Shown piece after piece: positions 27,072-36,848 of a stretch of 64,000 nucleotides of DNA. The DNA lies in assembly GCF_009884975.1 (NCBI RefSeq), contig NZ_CP041970.1, positions 1,860,001-1,924,000 on the forward strand, given 5' to 3'. Numbering within the stretch: the stretch's first letter is position 1; every line of letters starts with the position of its first letter. This DNA is from Acinetobacter dispersus (GTDB lineage: Bacteria; Pseudomonadota; Gammaproteobacteria; Pseudomonadales; Moraxellaceae). Below the pieces are notes generated by a model. The model had not been told where the DNA came from and did no database searches. It saw nothing but the letters and a program-made list of their open reading frames with translations. Both the position numbers and the translations under genes were made by a program.

Positions 27072-28843
27072 TGGTATATCTCCTGCTGGTTAAGACTGTC
27101 TTTTACGACCACATCAACAAAACTATTAATTTGAACTTTCAGATTAAAAATGTGACTTAATAACTGACTAAAAATATATAAACTGTGACCTCTAAATACA
27201 TTCTTATTGACTGTCAATTCCGCTTTAACACCACGAATAAACATAGGAAAAGGCTTGGCATTCATCAACTTATTGGTGGTTGAGAAACTCAGCTGCTTCA
27301 AAGCATCAATCAATAAAATATTTTCTTTGGAATGTGGCAGATTATATAAAGCCAACAGTTCTTTTACATGACTCAGTGCATCCCCTTTCATCAGTGCCAA
27401 GGTATTGAGCGAAAGATGAGAAATAATACGCCATTGTTCATTGCTGTTTTTATCAAAATGATAAGGCGATGTTGGACGCTTTAAGATCAAAGCACGTCTT
27501 GCCAAACTACTATCATTCAAATTGAGAATGTTATTGCTCTGACTTAATGCTTCATGTGGCAAATCACCATTTGAGCAGAGTAATTTGGTACTAATAAAAT
27601 CGGACTTAATTTCATAGGGCTTCAAATGCTTAGAAACAATTGAATAGCCCATCTGCATGTTTTTGGTTTGTGTAGGCAAATAATTTAAAGAATAGAAAAA
27701 TTGAACCTTATCATTGTGATAATGACTCATCGCAAAAAAAGGCAAAACAGGAAGATGCGTTTGTTCTTGATTGGTTTTTTCCCGCACCATGTTCATTTCA
27801 GTAATTGAATAAACTTGATACAGCTCAGGATGATGCGCATCAGTAATTAATGGATATTGCAGTTGCGTATGTGAGATCTTTTGTGGTTCTGCCTGCTTTT
27901 CAAATAAGTTAATGGCAGGTGTAGTAAACAGTTTAAAATTGGCAATATTCAGTTCTGAGTAATTACGCACAATTGCCTGATCATTCAAATTAAGTTTGAG
28001 ATGAATCAAGACTTCAAAGTCATTCTGTTGTTGTAACAAACCTTTTAAAACACTTAGGTCAAAGTTCAAATAATTGAACTTCTCTGGAAAACAAAAGTAT
28101 TCAATCAACAAGCGGTAAGCATGATGAGTATGTTGATCGATCGGTAATAAGCTTTCCTGCTCGCTAAATCCCATCACGGCAAATGGATTGGCTATTTCGA
28201 CCACACGTTGTCCGACGCGAATCGAAAATCCCGTTTCTTTACGGAAAATACTGTCCAAAACTTGCAACGGGAAATTTGAAATTGCATCTAAATAGATCGG
28301 TAATTTTTCACCCAAAATCCATGATTGAGCATCATTAAAGATTTCAAATTTCAGACTCAGGGTCGCATTCTGATTCAAATGCATATGTGTACTTGGCGAA
28401 GTTTGAAACTCTAGATTGCTCAATGTAATCGGCAATAATCGGACTTCGTTACTGGTATTAAACTCACATTGCACGCCCTTAAAACTACGCGATTTCAATG
28501 CGGTTTTTTGCGGAATGATATGCGCCGCACTAAGTTGTTTGAGCTTATTAATATCTTCAAAGCTGACAACGGTGCAGGCTGGGAAATGACGCAGATATTG
28601 AGGAAACATCACCTCAAACAGAGAATGAGTAAACAGATCATAACTATCTGCTAATTTTTTATCGATACGTGCAGCAATCAGTGAAAAGGCTTGAATTAAC
28701 CGTTCAATATGTGGGTCATCAATTTGTTCTTGATTTAAAGATAAGCGTTGCGCAATCTTCGGGTATTTCTGCGCAAACTCTCTGGATTGTTGACCGAATT
28801 CTTGTAGTTGTTTTTCATAATACGGTAAAAGTTGCTCTATCAC
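27035..28843 (-). CDS. tssF: T6SS baseplate protein TssF
   Basis: A 602-aa TssF (VasA/ImpG) family protein, opening with LLPYYEKQLQEFGQQSREFA and continuing DPHIERLIQAFSLIAARI, the family N-terminus. Length is typical. The start codon is GTG (28841-28843), 12 bp after the tssE stop, and the Shine-Dalgarno is weak, so translation is probably coupled to tssE. If so, the frameshift in tssE could also lower TssF and TssG output. Confidence 0.93.
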   Translation of the reverse strand: MIEQLLPYYEKQLQEFGQQSREFAQKYPKIAQRLSLNQEQIDDPHIERLIQAFSLIAARIDKKLADSYDLFTHSLFEVMFPQYLRHFPACTVVSFEDINKLKQLSAAHIIPQKTALKSRSFKGVQCEFNTSNEVRLLPITLSNLEFQTSPSTHMHLNQNATLSLKFEIFNDAQSWILGEKLPIYLDAISNFPLQVLDSIFRKETGFSIRVGQRVVEIANPFAVMGFSEQESLLPIDQHTHHAYRLLIEYFCFPEKFNYLNFDLSVLKGLLQQQNDFEVLIHLKLNLNDQAIVRNYSELNIANFKLFTTPAINLFEKQAEPQKISHTQLQYPLITDAHHPELYQVYSITEMNMVREKTNQEQTHLPVLPFFAMSHYHNDKVQFFYSLNYLPTQTKNMQMGYSIVSKHLKPYEIKSDFISTKLLCSNGDLPHEALSQSNNILNLNDSSLARRALILKRPTSPYHFDKNSNEQWRIISHLSLNTLALMKGDALSHVKELLALYNLPHSKENILLIDALKQLSFSTTNKLMNAKPFPMFIRGVKAELTVNKNVFRGHSLYIFSQLLSHIFNLKVQINSFVDVVVKDSLNQQEIYQCVQNVGGKTLL

Positions 28844-28855
28844 AGTTCGCTCACA

Positions 28856-29331
28856 CTAAGTTCTGGCAGAAATAACATATTGTTGTGTTGTAGGTTTGAG
28901 TAAAGCGTCAAAAAAAACAGGTTCATAGAGTGGGTGAATATTTAAGTAGGCCTGAATACTTAAACAAAGTGATCCCATATTATGACCATCCAAGAGCATC
29001 TCAACTTTGATCTGTCTTAATCTTGGTTCATGTGCTGCAATAGACTGTTCAATCGATTGGCAAATCTTGTCACGATCGAGCGGATTGGCGGTAGATAAGC
29101 CAACAAAATCAATAATCCCAAACTGCAAAATCGATTTTTTGCCAATGGAAATTCATCCATATCTCGGTCAAACTGTGCAATTCGACTATTCAGTAAGTCT
29201 TCCAAATCACGAGCAACTGACTCTCGTAATTGCTGAATTGACATCCCTCTTAAATAATCTTCTTGCTCAGGTACTAAACGATCAAATAATGTTGATCTGA
29301 ATCCGTATGGATATAAATGATCTAAATTCAT
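28856..29331 (-). pseudogene. tssE: T6SS baseplate protein TssE (gp25-like), frameshifted
   Basis: A gp25-family baseplate subunit split by one base. From the ATG at 29331 the frame reads FRSTLFDRLVPEQED...DEFPLAKN and then loses family sense, stopping at 29017 (~104 aa). The -1 frame continues QFGIIDFVGLSTANPLDRD and IKVEML to the stop at 28856. The break is at the A6 run (plus-strand T-run 29135-29140). Seven A's would give PLAKKSILQFGIIDF and a 158-aa protein of normal length. The run A-AAA-AAT is also a possible slippery heptamer. Loss of TssE usually impairs T6SS strongly, so a read check matters. ATG 29331 is preferred over an earlier frame extension with a hydrophobic N-terminus. Confidence 0.88.
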
Positions 29332-29351
29332 TTTTATAAGAACAAAATATT

Positions 29352-29391
29352 GGAAAAAATAGAGGCTAATAGGCAACTATTAACCTCTATT
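29352..29391 (-). terminator. Internal terminator after hcp
   Basis: On the minus strand, a 15-bp stem (AATAGAGGTTAATAG with CTATTAGCCTCTATT, one G-T wobble) and a 4-nt loop, followed by TTTTTT. It lies 19 bp after the hcp stop and before tssE. It would give an abundant tssBC-hcp message and a smaller read-through message for baseplate genes. Confidence 0.8.
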
Positions 29392-29409
29392 AGAAAATCA
29401 CAATACCGA

Positions 29410-29913
29410 TTACGCAGCGTATGAAGCTGTGTTATTAGAAAGTGACCATTTCTTAGTAACAGCACCTTTCGCAGTACCGTTAATGTCTTGTTGGTTATAA
29501 GTCCACTCAACAGCAGCGTATTTCAAACCAAATGTTTCTGTCGGAACACCTTCTTCATTTACAGTTGGTGTAACACTAGATACAAGAACGTGTTTCAATT
29601 TGATTTGTAAGTACTTGATACGCTTGTCACCATTTGCACGGTAATAATCGATTTGTACTTCGTCAAATGTATAACCAGCAGAACAAGCTTCCCAAAGTTT
29701 TGGACTAGTTGCATCCAAATCTTTAACGAAAATCATGTCTGAATGTTCAACACGTTCAGCAGTATGACCGCCAACGCTACTTGAAGTCGCAGATTTTGGT
29801 TGACGAATGTTATGAGCCCAAGAGTTAACTTCAAGCCAACCTTTGTGTTCAGAATCGCGAGATTCTCCGTCTACCTTGTACTTACCACGAAACTCAACAT
29901 ATATATCTTTCAT
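29410..29913 (-). CDS. hcp: T6SS tube protein Hcp
   Basis: A 167-aa Hcp-family protein that stacks as hexameric rings to form the inner tube and is secreted on firing. It opens MKDIYVEFRGKYKVDGES, with HKGWLEVNSWAHNIRQP and later AVEWTYNQQDINGTAKG, the class signature. It lies 51 bp after tssC and is followed by a strong hairpin terminator, which fits its need for high expression. Confidence 0.95.
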   Translation of the reverse strand: MKDIYVEFRGKYKVDGESRDSEHKGWLEVNSWAHNIRQPKSATSSSVGGHTAERVEHSDMIFVKDLDATSPKLWEACSAGYTFDEVQIDYYRANGDKRIKYLQIKLKHVLVSSVTPTVNEEGVPTETFGLKYAAVEWTYNQQDINGTAKGAVTKKWSLSNNTASYAA

Positions 29914-29964
29914 TTAAAATTTACCTCTATTTTATTTAAAGTTATTATCTAGCTGATCTCATTA

Positions 29965-31446
29965 TTAATTTGAGGACTGAGGTAGTTCAGTCACGAGTCG
30001 TAAAGAAACAGATAACTCGTCCAGCTGGAAATGCGGTCTTAAGAAAACCACAGACTTGTAGTGACCCGGTTGAGCCGGATCTTCTACAACTTTTACAGAT
30101 GCCTCACGAAGCGGATATTGTGCTTTTGCTTCTTGAGACGCACCATCATCTAGCAAGACATATTGAGAGAGCCATTCATTTAAAAATGCTTCAACATTGC
30201 CTGCAGATGCAAAACTACCCACTTTGTCACGCATCATTGCTTTCAAATAATGTGCAATGCGCGATACCGCCATGATGTATTGGATTTGGCTTGAAAGTGC
30301 AGAGTTTGCATTCGCCGTATCACTGTCATATTTCTTCGGTTTTTGTGCAGATTGCGCGCCAAAGAAAGCTGCATAATCAGTATTTTTACAATGAACGAGT
30401 GGGATAAAACCAAGGTCACTGAGCTCTTTTTCACGACGGTCTGTAATTGCAATTTCAGTCGGACACTTAAATACAACTTCACCATCCGAGGTTTTAAAGG
30501 TATGGACTGGCAAGCCTTCAACTAAACCACCACCTTCAACACCACGAATCGCAGCACACCAACCATGCATATCAAACGCGTTGGTTAAACGTGTTCCAAA
30601 TGCATAAGCAGCATTCATCCACAAATAATCATCGTGGTTTTCGCCAGAAACATCTTCAACGAAATTAAAGCCTTCAGTCGCAGTACCCTCTTTTGGATGA
30701 TACGGCAAGCGACCTAAAACATGTGGCATGGTCAAAGCAACATAGCGAGAGTCTTCGCTGTCACGGAAAGAACGCCATTGCACGTATTCAGCTGTTTCAA
30801 AGATTTTTGAAACATCACGTGGACGGTCAATATCTGTAAAAGATTCAAGACCTAAAATACTTGGGCTTGCTGCTGAAACAAATGGCGCATGTGCTGCTGC
30901 AGCAACATGAGAAATTTGTTCCAATAAATACATATCTGACGGTGTACGATCGAACTCGAAGTCACCAATCAACGCTGCATAAGGTGCACCACCAAATGAG
31001 CCATATTCTTCTTCATAAATCTTTTTAAACAAGGTGCTTTGATCAAAATCCGTTGCACCTTGGAAGTCTTTCACCAACTCTTTTTTCGTCGTATTCAACA
31101 TACGAATTTTAATCATTGAGTTAGACGGTGTTTCTTGGCAGAAATAATAAAGACCACGCCATGTCGATTCGATTTTCTGGAATTGCTCATGGTGCATAAT
31201 TTCACTCAATTGATTTGAAATTAATGCATCAATTTCCGCAATACGCTTATCAATTGACAAGGTCATATTTTCAGAAACAGTAATCGTTCCTGCCATGACT
31301 TCTTTTGCCAACTCACCAATTAAGCTTTTTGCACGTACATGCTCATCATCATTACGGGCAATACGGCTTTGCTCAACAATTGAGTCCAACAAATTTGCTG
31401 ATTCAGCTTCAACACTCGCTGCAGCGGCTGCTTGTAAATTACTCAT
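29965..31446 (-). CDS. tssC: T6SS sheath protein TssC
   Basis: A 493-aa large contractile-sheath subunit (VipB/EvpB). The ATG at 31446 is chosen because GGAGG lies six bases upstream; it overlaps the tssB end by 8 bp (ATGAGTAA). Family segments include FQKIESTWRGLYYFCQETP, AALIGDFEFDRTPSD, ILGLESFTDIDRPRDV, WCAAIRGVEGGGLVEGLP and the C-terminal sheath handshake strand region LSVSLRLVTELP. It pairs with TssB to form the sheath around the Hcp tube and is recycled by ClpV. Confidence 0.96.
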   Translation of the reverse strand: MSNLQAAAAASVEAESANLLDSIVEQSRIARNDDEHVRAKSLIGELAKEVMAGTITVSENMTLSIDKRIAEIDALISNQLSEIMHHEQFQKIESTWRGLYYFCQETPSNSMIKIRMLNTTKKELVKDFQGATDFDQSTLFKKIYEEEYGSFGGAPYAALIGDFEFDRTPSDMYLLEQISHVAAAAHAPFVSAASPSILGLESFTDIDRPRDVSKIFETAEYVQWRSFRDSEDSRYVALTMPHVLGRLPYHPKEGTATEGFNFVEDVSGENHDDYLWMNAAYAFGTRLTNAFDMHGWCAAIRGVEGGGLVEGLPVHTFKTSDGEVVFKCPTEIAITDRREKELSDLGFIPLVHCKNTDYAAFFGAQSAQKPKKYDSDTANANSALSSQIQYIMAVSRIAHYLKAMMRDKVGSFASAGNVEAFLNEWLSQYVLLDDGASQEAKAQYPLREASVKVVEDPAQPGHYKSVVFLRPHFQLDELSVSLRLVTELPQSSN

Positions 31447-31942
31447 TTTCAGCCTCCGCACTCAATTGGCGAACTTGATCAGTATTTTTTAATACTTCAT
31501 CCAGCAAATCTTCTAAACGTTCGCTGTTTGAAATCTTATTACGCAAATCAGTCAGACGTTCACGCGCTGCAACCAGCTTACGTAATGGGTCAACTTGTTG
31601 CACCACTTGCTCAGGGCGGAAGTCTTCCATTGAGTTAAAAGTTAAATCAACAGACATACGTCCACCCTCTTCCGTCAAAGTATTTTCAACTTGGAAAGCT
31701 GCGCGTGGAGCCAGAGATTCCATCACTTCATCAATGTTATCTAAATCGACATTGATAAATTTTTTGTCTTTTAATTTGGTTTTTTCCAACTCAGATGCAG
31801 CTGAGAAATCACCCATTACACCAACAACAAAAGGGAGTTCTTTTGACTCTTTACCATCACCAACTTCAACATCGTAAGTCAGTTGTACACGAGGGGGACG
31901 TATGCGTTGCAGTTTTTTCTGTACGCTTTCTCTCTTTGCCAT
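31439..31942 (-). CDS. tssB: T6SS sheath protein TssB
   Basis: A 167-aa small sheath subunit (VipA). It carries ESVQKKLQRIRPPRVQLTYDVE at the N-terminus, LPFVVGVMGDFSA, and FNSMEDFRPEQVVQQVDPL in the middle. It has normal length, begins 19 bp after the upstream periplasmic gene and overlaps tssC, so the pair is translated together. Confidence 0.95.
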   Translation of the reverse strand: MAKRESVQKKLQRIRPPRVQLTYDVEVGDGKESKELPFVVGVMGDFSAASELEKTKLKDKKFINVDLDNIDEVMESLAPRAAFQVENTLTEEGGRMSVDLTFNSMEDFRPEQVVQQVDPLRKLVAARERLTDLRNKISNSERLEDLLDEVLKNTDQVRQLSAEAENE

Positions 31943-31961
31943 AACTTTTCACCCTTGATTA

Positions 31962-32669
31962 TTATTTCAACGAATCGAATGGATTCGAACCTGTCTTTTG
32001 AACAGTATTTGGTTGTTTAGTAACTGTCGGTGCTACCGTCGTTTGACGTTTAACAGGTGCAGCTGTCTGATTTACTGTACTACGAGTCGGCTGTGTTGTA
32101 CGTACCTTTCTGTTTGTTGTACGTCGAGTTGTGTTATTGGTTGAAGTATTTCGAACTTCCCTCTTCACCGACTCATCAGTAATTGCCTTGGTCGTTGAAG
32201 TATCAGGAGCAGGTACAGCAGCACGAATGCTGTCACTGAGTTGTTTTGCTGGTGGATACGTTAATTCATTACTCAAATAGCGCATCTCACTTGAGCGCAT
32301 ATGCTGTAAAGCTTCATTGGCAATTTCAACACTGGCTAAAAAAGTAACATCAGTTAAAGTAGTGCCACGTACGTTTTGCTCTTGTAATTGCGTTGCTAAT
32401 TTTAAAGCATTCATAGGCTGCTTTAATTCATACATACGCATCGCAGCTTGAGCCAATAAATCATTTAGACGTGAGGCATTATCTTTATCACAAGCCTGCT
32501 GATAAAGATCCAATAAAGCATGATCCGTTTGATTTGCAGCTAACGGATATTGTTTTATGCATTTACTTTTTAATTTAATCGGTTTTATTGGTTGATCATC
32601 TGCATAAACTGAATTACCTATTAAACTCGCCGTTATACAAAGAATTGATATTACAATACCTTTTTTCAA
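31962..32669 (-). CDS. Periplasmic T6SS accessory protein, AsaA/TslA-like
   Basis: A 235-aa exported protein. It uses a TTG start (32667-32669) supported by GAGG seven bases upstream, and has a signal peptide ending near SVYAD. An alpha-helical region (~45-135) follows, then a long Ser/Thr/Arg/Pro-rich low-complexity tail (~150-235, with TTRRTTNRKVRTTQP). Its position directly before tssB matches the Acinetobacter-specific gene described as asaA or tslA, which acts in the periplasm and influences T6SS assembly. The identification rests on position and architecture, not an alignment. It is first in the minus-strand arm. Confidence 0.65.
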   Translation of the reverse strand: MKKGIVISILCITASLIGNSVYADDQPIKPIKLKSKCIKQYPLAANQTDHALLDLYQQACDKDNASRLNDLLAQAAMRMYELKQPMNALKLATQLQEQNVRGTTLTDVTFLASVEIANEALQHMRSSEMRYLSNELTYPPAKQLSDSIRAAVPAPDTSTTKAITDESVKREVRNTSTNNTTRRTTNRKVRTTQPTRSTVNQTAAPVKRQTTVAPTVTKQPNTVQKTGSNPFDSLK

Positions 32670-33042
32670 AATATGCCTCGTATTATTTAACTTATAATTG
32701 AAGAGCTGACAATTATTGTTAAAAAACCCTCTTACTCGTCAATTTTTGTACATTTACATCATTTCCGCGAATTTAACAAAAAAAACACACATAAAGTCAA
32801 TACTAGTTACGTTTATTAACATTATTAAATTTCTATGACAGACATTCTTGTAAAAAAAAACTTTAATCCCGTGCAATTTTTGTTTAAAAGTGACATTTTT
32901 TGTTGTAGAATAATCTGTATACTCGCGTAGAGTTATATTAAGTTTTTGATTTTATTCAAAAAATATTTCTAGCAAAAACAACCATATCAAGTTAGAACTT
33001 CGCGAATAGGACTTGGTATTTAAAAATTATTGTGAGTAATAA
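32670..33042. promoter_or_regulatory. Divergent promoter region of the T6SS locus
   Basis: A 373-bp, strongly AT-rich spacer between the two outward-reading T6SS arms, with no gene seen. A TATACT hexamer at 32918-32923 is a possible -10 for the clpV arm, but no convincing -35 at 17 bp was found. The minus-arm promoter was not located. Poly-A/T runs could bind H-NS. Confidence 0.5.
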
Positions 33043-35709
33043 ATGAGTAACTTAAAGGTTTTAATCACAAAACTATCACCTCCTACTCGTACTGCATTAG
33101 AAAAATCTGCAAATTTCTGTATTAACCAATTGAATTATGAGATTGAAATTGAACATCTATTTGTTGAATTATTAAATCAAAATACAGCCAATGATTTACA
33201 CATTTTATTAAAAAAAAATAATATCTCTCCAGATGCGTTAATTGCTGATTTAAAAGAAACAATTGCCTCTTTACCTAAGGGAAATACCCGTACTCCGATC
33301 TTTGCAAAATCAATCGTTCGATTATTTGAACAGGCATGGTTACTTGCCTCTGCGGAACAAACGCCTTTAATTCGCAGTAGTCATTTATTGATTGCTTTGT
33401 TAACTGCGCCCGATTTACAACAAATTGCATTTAGAGCATCAAGTTTATTTGAACTTTTCCCGATCGATACCATGAAACATAAGTTTCTCGATATTTGCGG
33501 GAAAAGCAGCGAACAGCCTCAAACAGAAAACACAATAACTTCAGAAATAGAGCCAACAGATACACAATCAACTATTACCGCAGCTAAGACACCAGCCCTC
33601 GATCAATACACCATCAACCTGACTGAAAAAGCGCAAAATGGTGGTATCGATCCTGTTATTGGTCGAGAGTTTGAAATCCGACTCATGCTGGATATTTTGA
33701 TGCGTCGTCGTCAAAACAATCCAATTTTGACGGGCGAGCCTGGTGTAGGTAAAACTGCTGTTGTTGAAGGATTAGCTTTAAAAATTGCACAAGGCTTAGT
33801 CCCTGAAGCACTCAAAAATGTACAGCTTCATAGTTTAGACATGGGACTGTTACAAGCAGGTGCAAGCGTTAAAGGTGAGTTTGAAAACCGTTTAAAACAA
33901 GTTATTCAAGAGGTACAAGCCTCTGCTCACCCGATCATCTTATTTATTGATGAAGCACATACCATGATTGGTGCGGGTGGTCAGGCTGGACAAAATGATG
34001 CAGCAAACTTGCTCAAACCTGCATTGGCTCGTGGTGAGTTAAGAACCATTGCTGCAACGACTTGGGCTGAATATAAACAATACTTTGAAAAGGATGCAGC
34101 ACTCAGCCGTCGTTTTCAGGTGGTTAAAATTGAAGAACCGACTGAGGAAGTGGCAATCGATATGCTACGTGCCATGATCCCAGTCATGCAAAATCACTTC
34201 AATTTACATATTGATGACCAAGCAATTATTACAGCCGTTCAAGCTTCACATCGTTACATTAGCGGTCGCCAACTTCCAGATAAAGCCGTAAGCGTATTGG
34301 ATACGGCTTCTGCACGTGTTGCGCTGACTCAAAATGCACAGCCTGTGATTTTAGATCAGCTCAAAGCACAACAACATAACCTCAAATTAGAACATCAGAT
34401 TCTAACGCATGAACACCAACAGTTCCCTATTCACCACCAACGTCTAGATGATCTTAATCAACAACTCACTAGCTTAGAAAACGAAATTCAGGAAACTGAA
34501 ATTAAGTGGCAACAAGAACTTGCGTTGGTCAAACAAATCCAACAGCTTAATGCGCAAACAGAAACGGATCATAAAGCACAGATTGCCTCTTTAAGAGCTG
34601 AGTTAGCACAATTACAGGGTCAAACGCCTTTGGTTTTTGAGCGTGTTAATGCGCAAATCGTTAATGAAATTATTTCAGATTGGACGGGTATTCCAGTTGG
34701 AAATATGGTCAACGATGAAATTAAACAAATTCTAACGCTTGAAGATAAACTCGGCGAACGTGTCATGGGGCAAGATTATGCGCTTGCTCAATTGGTTCAG
34801 GGTATTAAAACCTCAAAAGCCAAGTTAGAAGATCCAAATAAACCACAAGGTGTATTTATTCTGATTGGCCCAAGTGGTGTGGGTAAAACTGAAACGGCCC
34901 TTGCCTTGGCCAACGAACTTTATGGCGGCGAACAGCATCTGATTACCATTAATATGTCTGAATATCAGGAAGCGCATACGGTGTCTTCATTGAAAGGTGC
35001 TCCTCCTGGCTATGTCGGTTATGGTCAAGGTGGTGTTCTCACAGAAGCAGTTCGTCGCAATCCATATAGTGTCGTGCTATTAGATGAGATCGAAAAAGCA
35101 CATAGTGATGTGCAAGAATTATTCTATCAAGTCTTTGATAAAGGCATGCTTGAAGATGGCGAAGGCCGTGTAATTGACTTTAAAAATACTACGATCATCT
35201 TGACCTCAAATACAGGTTCGAGCGCAATTATGCAGGCATGCTTAAATCAACCTGTAGAAGAATGGCCGCATGCCGAAGATTTAATTGAACACCTAAAACC
35301 AAGTTTATATAAACAATTTAAACCTGCATTTATTGGTCGTATGCGTATCGTGCCTTATTTTCCGCTGCATGATGAACTTCTGGTTCGTATCATCAAGCAT
35401 AAGCTTGGGAAAATCGTGGCTCGTATTGAGAAGCAATATGCGACCAAGGTTCAATATTCTGATGATTTAATCGAATTATTGTTAAGCCGTTGTACTGAAG
35501 TGGATAGCGGCGCACGAAATGTGGACAACATCCTCAACTCGACTGTCCTTCCTGCCTTGGCAACTGAAATTTTAGTGGCTCTCGCGGAACATAAGCTACC
35601 GAAACTCATTGTGATTGATACTAAAGATGATGAAATTACCTATCAGTTAGATCCAGTTGAGAAAGTAACCAAGAAACGTTCAACTAAAAAAACCAAAGCT
35701 GAAGTGTAA
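33043..35709 (+). CDS. clpV: T6SS ATPase ClpV (TssH)
   Basis: An 888-aa AAA+ unfoldase that disassembles contracted TssBC sheath. It has a Clp-N domain (~10-150), a first AAA domain with Walker A GEPGVGKT and Walker B LFIDEAHT, a middle coiled-coil (~425-520), and a second AAA domain with GPSGVGKT and [12 protein letters not shown] basic C-terminal tail (KKRSTKKTK) follows. Sequence such as [25 protein letters not shown] is ClpV-type. It is first in the plus-strand arm. Confidence 0.95.
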   Translation: MSNLKVLITKLSPPTRTALEKSANFCINQLNYEIEIEHLFVELLNQNTANDLHILLKKNNISPDALIADLKETIASLPKGNTRTPIFAKSIVRLFEQAWLLASAEQTPLIRSSHLLIALLTAPDLQQIAFRASSLFELFPIDTMKHKFLDICGKSSEQPQTENTITSEIEPTDTQSTITAAKTPALDQYTINLTEKAQNGGIDPVIGREFEIRLMLDILMRRRQNNPILTGEPGVGKTAVVEGLALKIAQGLVPEALKNVQLHSLDMGLLQAGASVKGEFENRLKQVIQEVQASAHPIILFIDEAHTMIGAGGQAGQNDAANLLKPALARGELRTIAATTWAEYKQYFEKDAALSRRFQVVKIEEPTEEVAIDMLRAMIPVMQNHFNLHIDDQAIITAVQASHRYISGRQLPDKAVSVLDTASARVALTQNAQPVILDQLKAQQHNLKLEHQILTHEHQQFPIHHQRLDDLNQQLTSLENEIQETEIKWQQELALVKQIQQLNAQTETDHKAQIASLRAELAQLQGQTPLVFERVNAQIVNEIISDWTGIPVGNMVNDEIKQILTLEDKLGERVMGQDYALAQLVQGIKTSKAKLEDPNKPQGVFILIGPSGVGKTETALALANELYGGEQHLITINMSEYQEAHTVSSLKGAPPGYVGYGQGGVLTEAVRRNPYSVVLLDEIEKAHSDVQELFYQVFDKGMLEDGEGRVIDFKNTTIILTSNTGSSAIMQACLNQPVEEWPHAEDLIEHLKPSLYKQFKPAFIGRMRIVPYFPLHDELLVRIIKHKLGKIVARIEKQYATKVQYSDDLIELLLSRCTEVDSGARNVDNILNSTVLPALATEILVALAEHKLPKLIVIDTKDDEITYQLDPVEKVTKKRSTKKTKAEV

Positions 35710-35734
35710 ATTTTAAGATTGAGCCAAATTTGTG

Positions 35735-36832
35735 ATGCATATGGATATTTTATCTTTACTAACGCCAATTAATGAGCAGTCACCTTGTGGTGAGGATTAC
35801 TCATTTTCAAATGAGTTTCATGCGATTAAAAAAGCAAAGACCCAAGATGATGTACTGCTTGATCAAGGTGACTGGGTCACTGAACCTAAGCAGGCCGATT
35901 GGGACTTTGTCTCAATGACATCTATAGATTTACTCCAATCGAAAAGTAAAGATATCCGTTTACTCACTTGGCTCTCAGAAGCTTGGGCAAACCTTTATGG
36001 TTTTGAAGGAATTTCCAAAAGTCTCGAGCTTAGCCATCGCCTATTAGAACAATATTGGTTAACGCTACACCCTGAAGTTGAAGATGAGGATCTAGATCAA
36101 CGTATTGGCTTATTACAGGGCTTGATTAACCAACTGCCGCTATTGATCAAAAAAGTCTCTTTGATCAATCATGCACCTTATTATCATTTGCTCGACTACG
36201 ACAACTTTCTTTATCATGAGAATATCCGTCGTAAACAAAGCGATGATTATGAGGGCTCAAGTGGTTCGACAGAATTAGAGCAATTCGAACAAGCCTTATC
36301 AAATACAGATAAAAATTTTCAGCGTCAAAACTATCAAAGTTTTAATGAGATCCTACAACAATGGGCAACATTGAAACAGGTTTTAGATGGCCTGCTTGGT
36401 TTAGACTCACCTAGTTTTGCTGCGATCGATTCAAGCTTAGACACCATTCATATCACGCTGAAAAAGATTTATAAGACCGATTTGTTTGAGCAACTGGCCC
36501 AAACTGTCATTACAGAAATCGAAACATCGACAACGCCGATGGTACAACCCGTGACGACACAATCTCCTGCACCCCAAAACCAGCTGTCTTTCCAGCCACA
36601 AGTTCAATCGCATGTCGAAAATCGTGAACAGGCCATGCGTGTACTGCAAGAAATTGCCACTTATTTTCAAAAAAATGAGCCGCATAGTCCTGTCAGCTAT
36701 ATGCTGCAAAAAACCATCAAGTGGAGTCAAATGCCGTTGCATGAATGGTTAACCCAAGTGATTAAGGATGAACATCCTTTACAAATGCTACAGGACACCC
36801 TTGGTGTTCAGCCAAAGAATGAATACGAATAA
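35735..36832 (+). CDS. tssA: T6SS protein TssA
   Basis: A ~365-aa TssA/ImpA-family protein that caps the growing sheath or primes the baseplate. The N-terminal ImpA domain opens LLTPINEQSPCGEDYSFSNEF; the C-terminal part has SPVSYMLQKTIKWSQMPLHEW, as in short-form TssA1. Three near-adjacent starts exist (GTG 35732, ATG 35735, ATG 35741); ATG 35735 or 35741 is most likely. It lies 25 bp after clpV. Confidence 0.9.
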   Translation: MHMDILSLLTPINEQSPCGEDYSFSNEFHAIKKAKTQDDVLLDQGDWVTEPKQADWDFVSMTSIDLLQSKSKDIRLLTWLSEAWANLYGFEGISKSLELSHRLLEQYWLTLHPEVEDEDLDQRIGLLQGLINQLPLLIKKVSLINHAPYYHLLDYDNFLYHENIRRKQSDDYEGSSGSTELEQFEQALSNTDKNFQRQNYQSFNEILQQWATLKQVLDGLLGLDSPSFAAIDSSLDTIHITLKKIYKTDLFEQLAQTVITEIETSTTPMVQPVTTQSPAPQNQLSFQPQVQSHVENREQAMRVLQEIATYFQKNEPHSPVSYMLQKTIKWSQMPLHEWLTQVIKDEHPLQMLQDTLGVQPKNEYE

Positions 36833-36848
36833 TTGTTGGTAAATAAAT

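Noticed and set aside
29017..29331. Two separate small genes in place of tssE
   Set aside because: The two frames together rebuild one normal-length TssE joined at a homopolymer; the downstream frame has no start signal.
36437..36742. 101-aa minus-strand frame over tssA
   Set aside because: Antisense shadow of a conserved T6SS gene without any coding signature.
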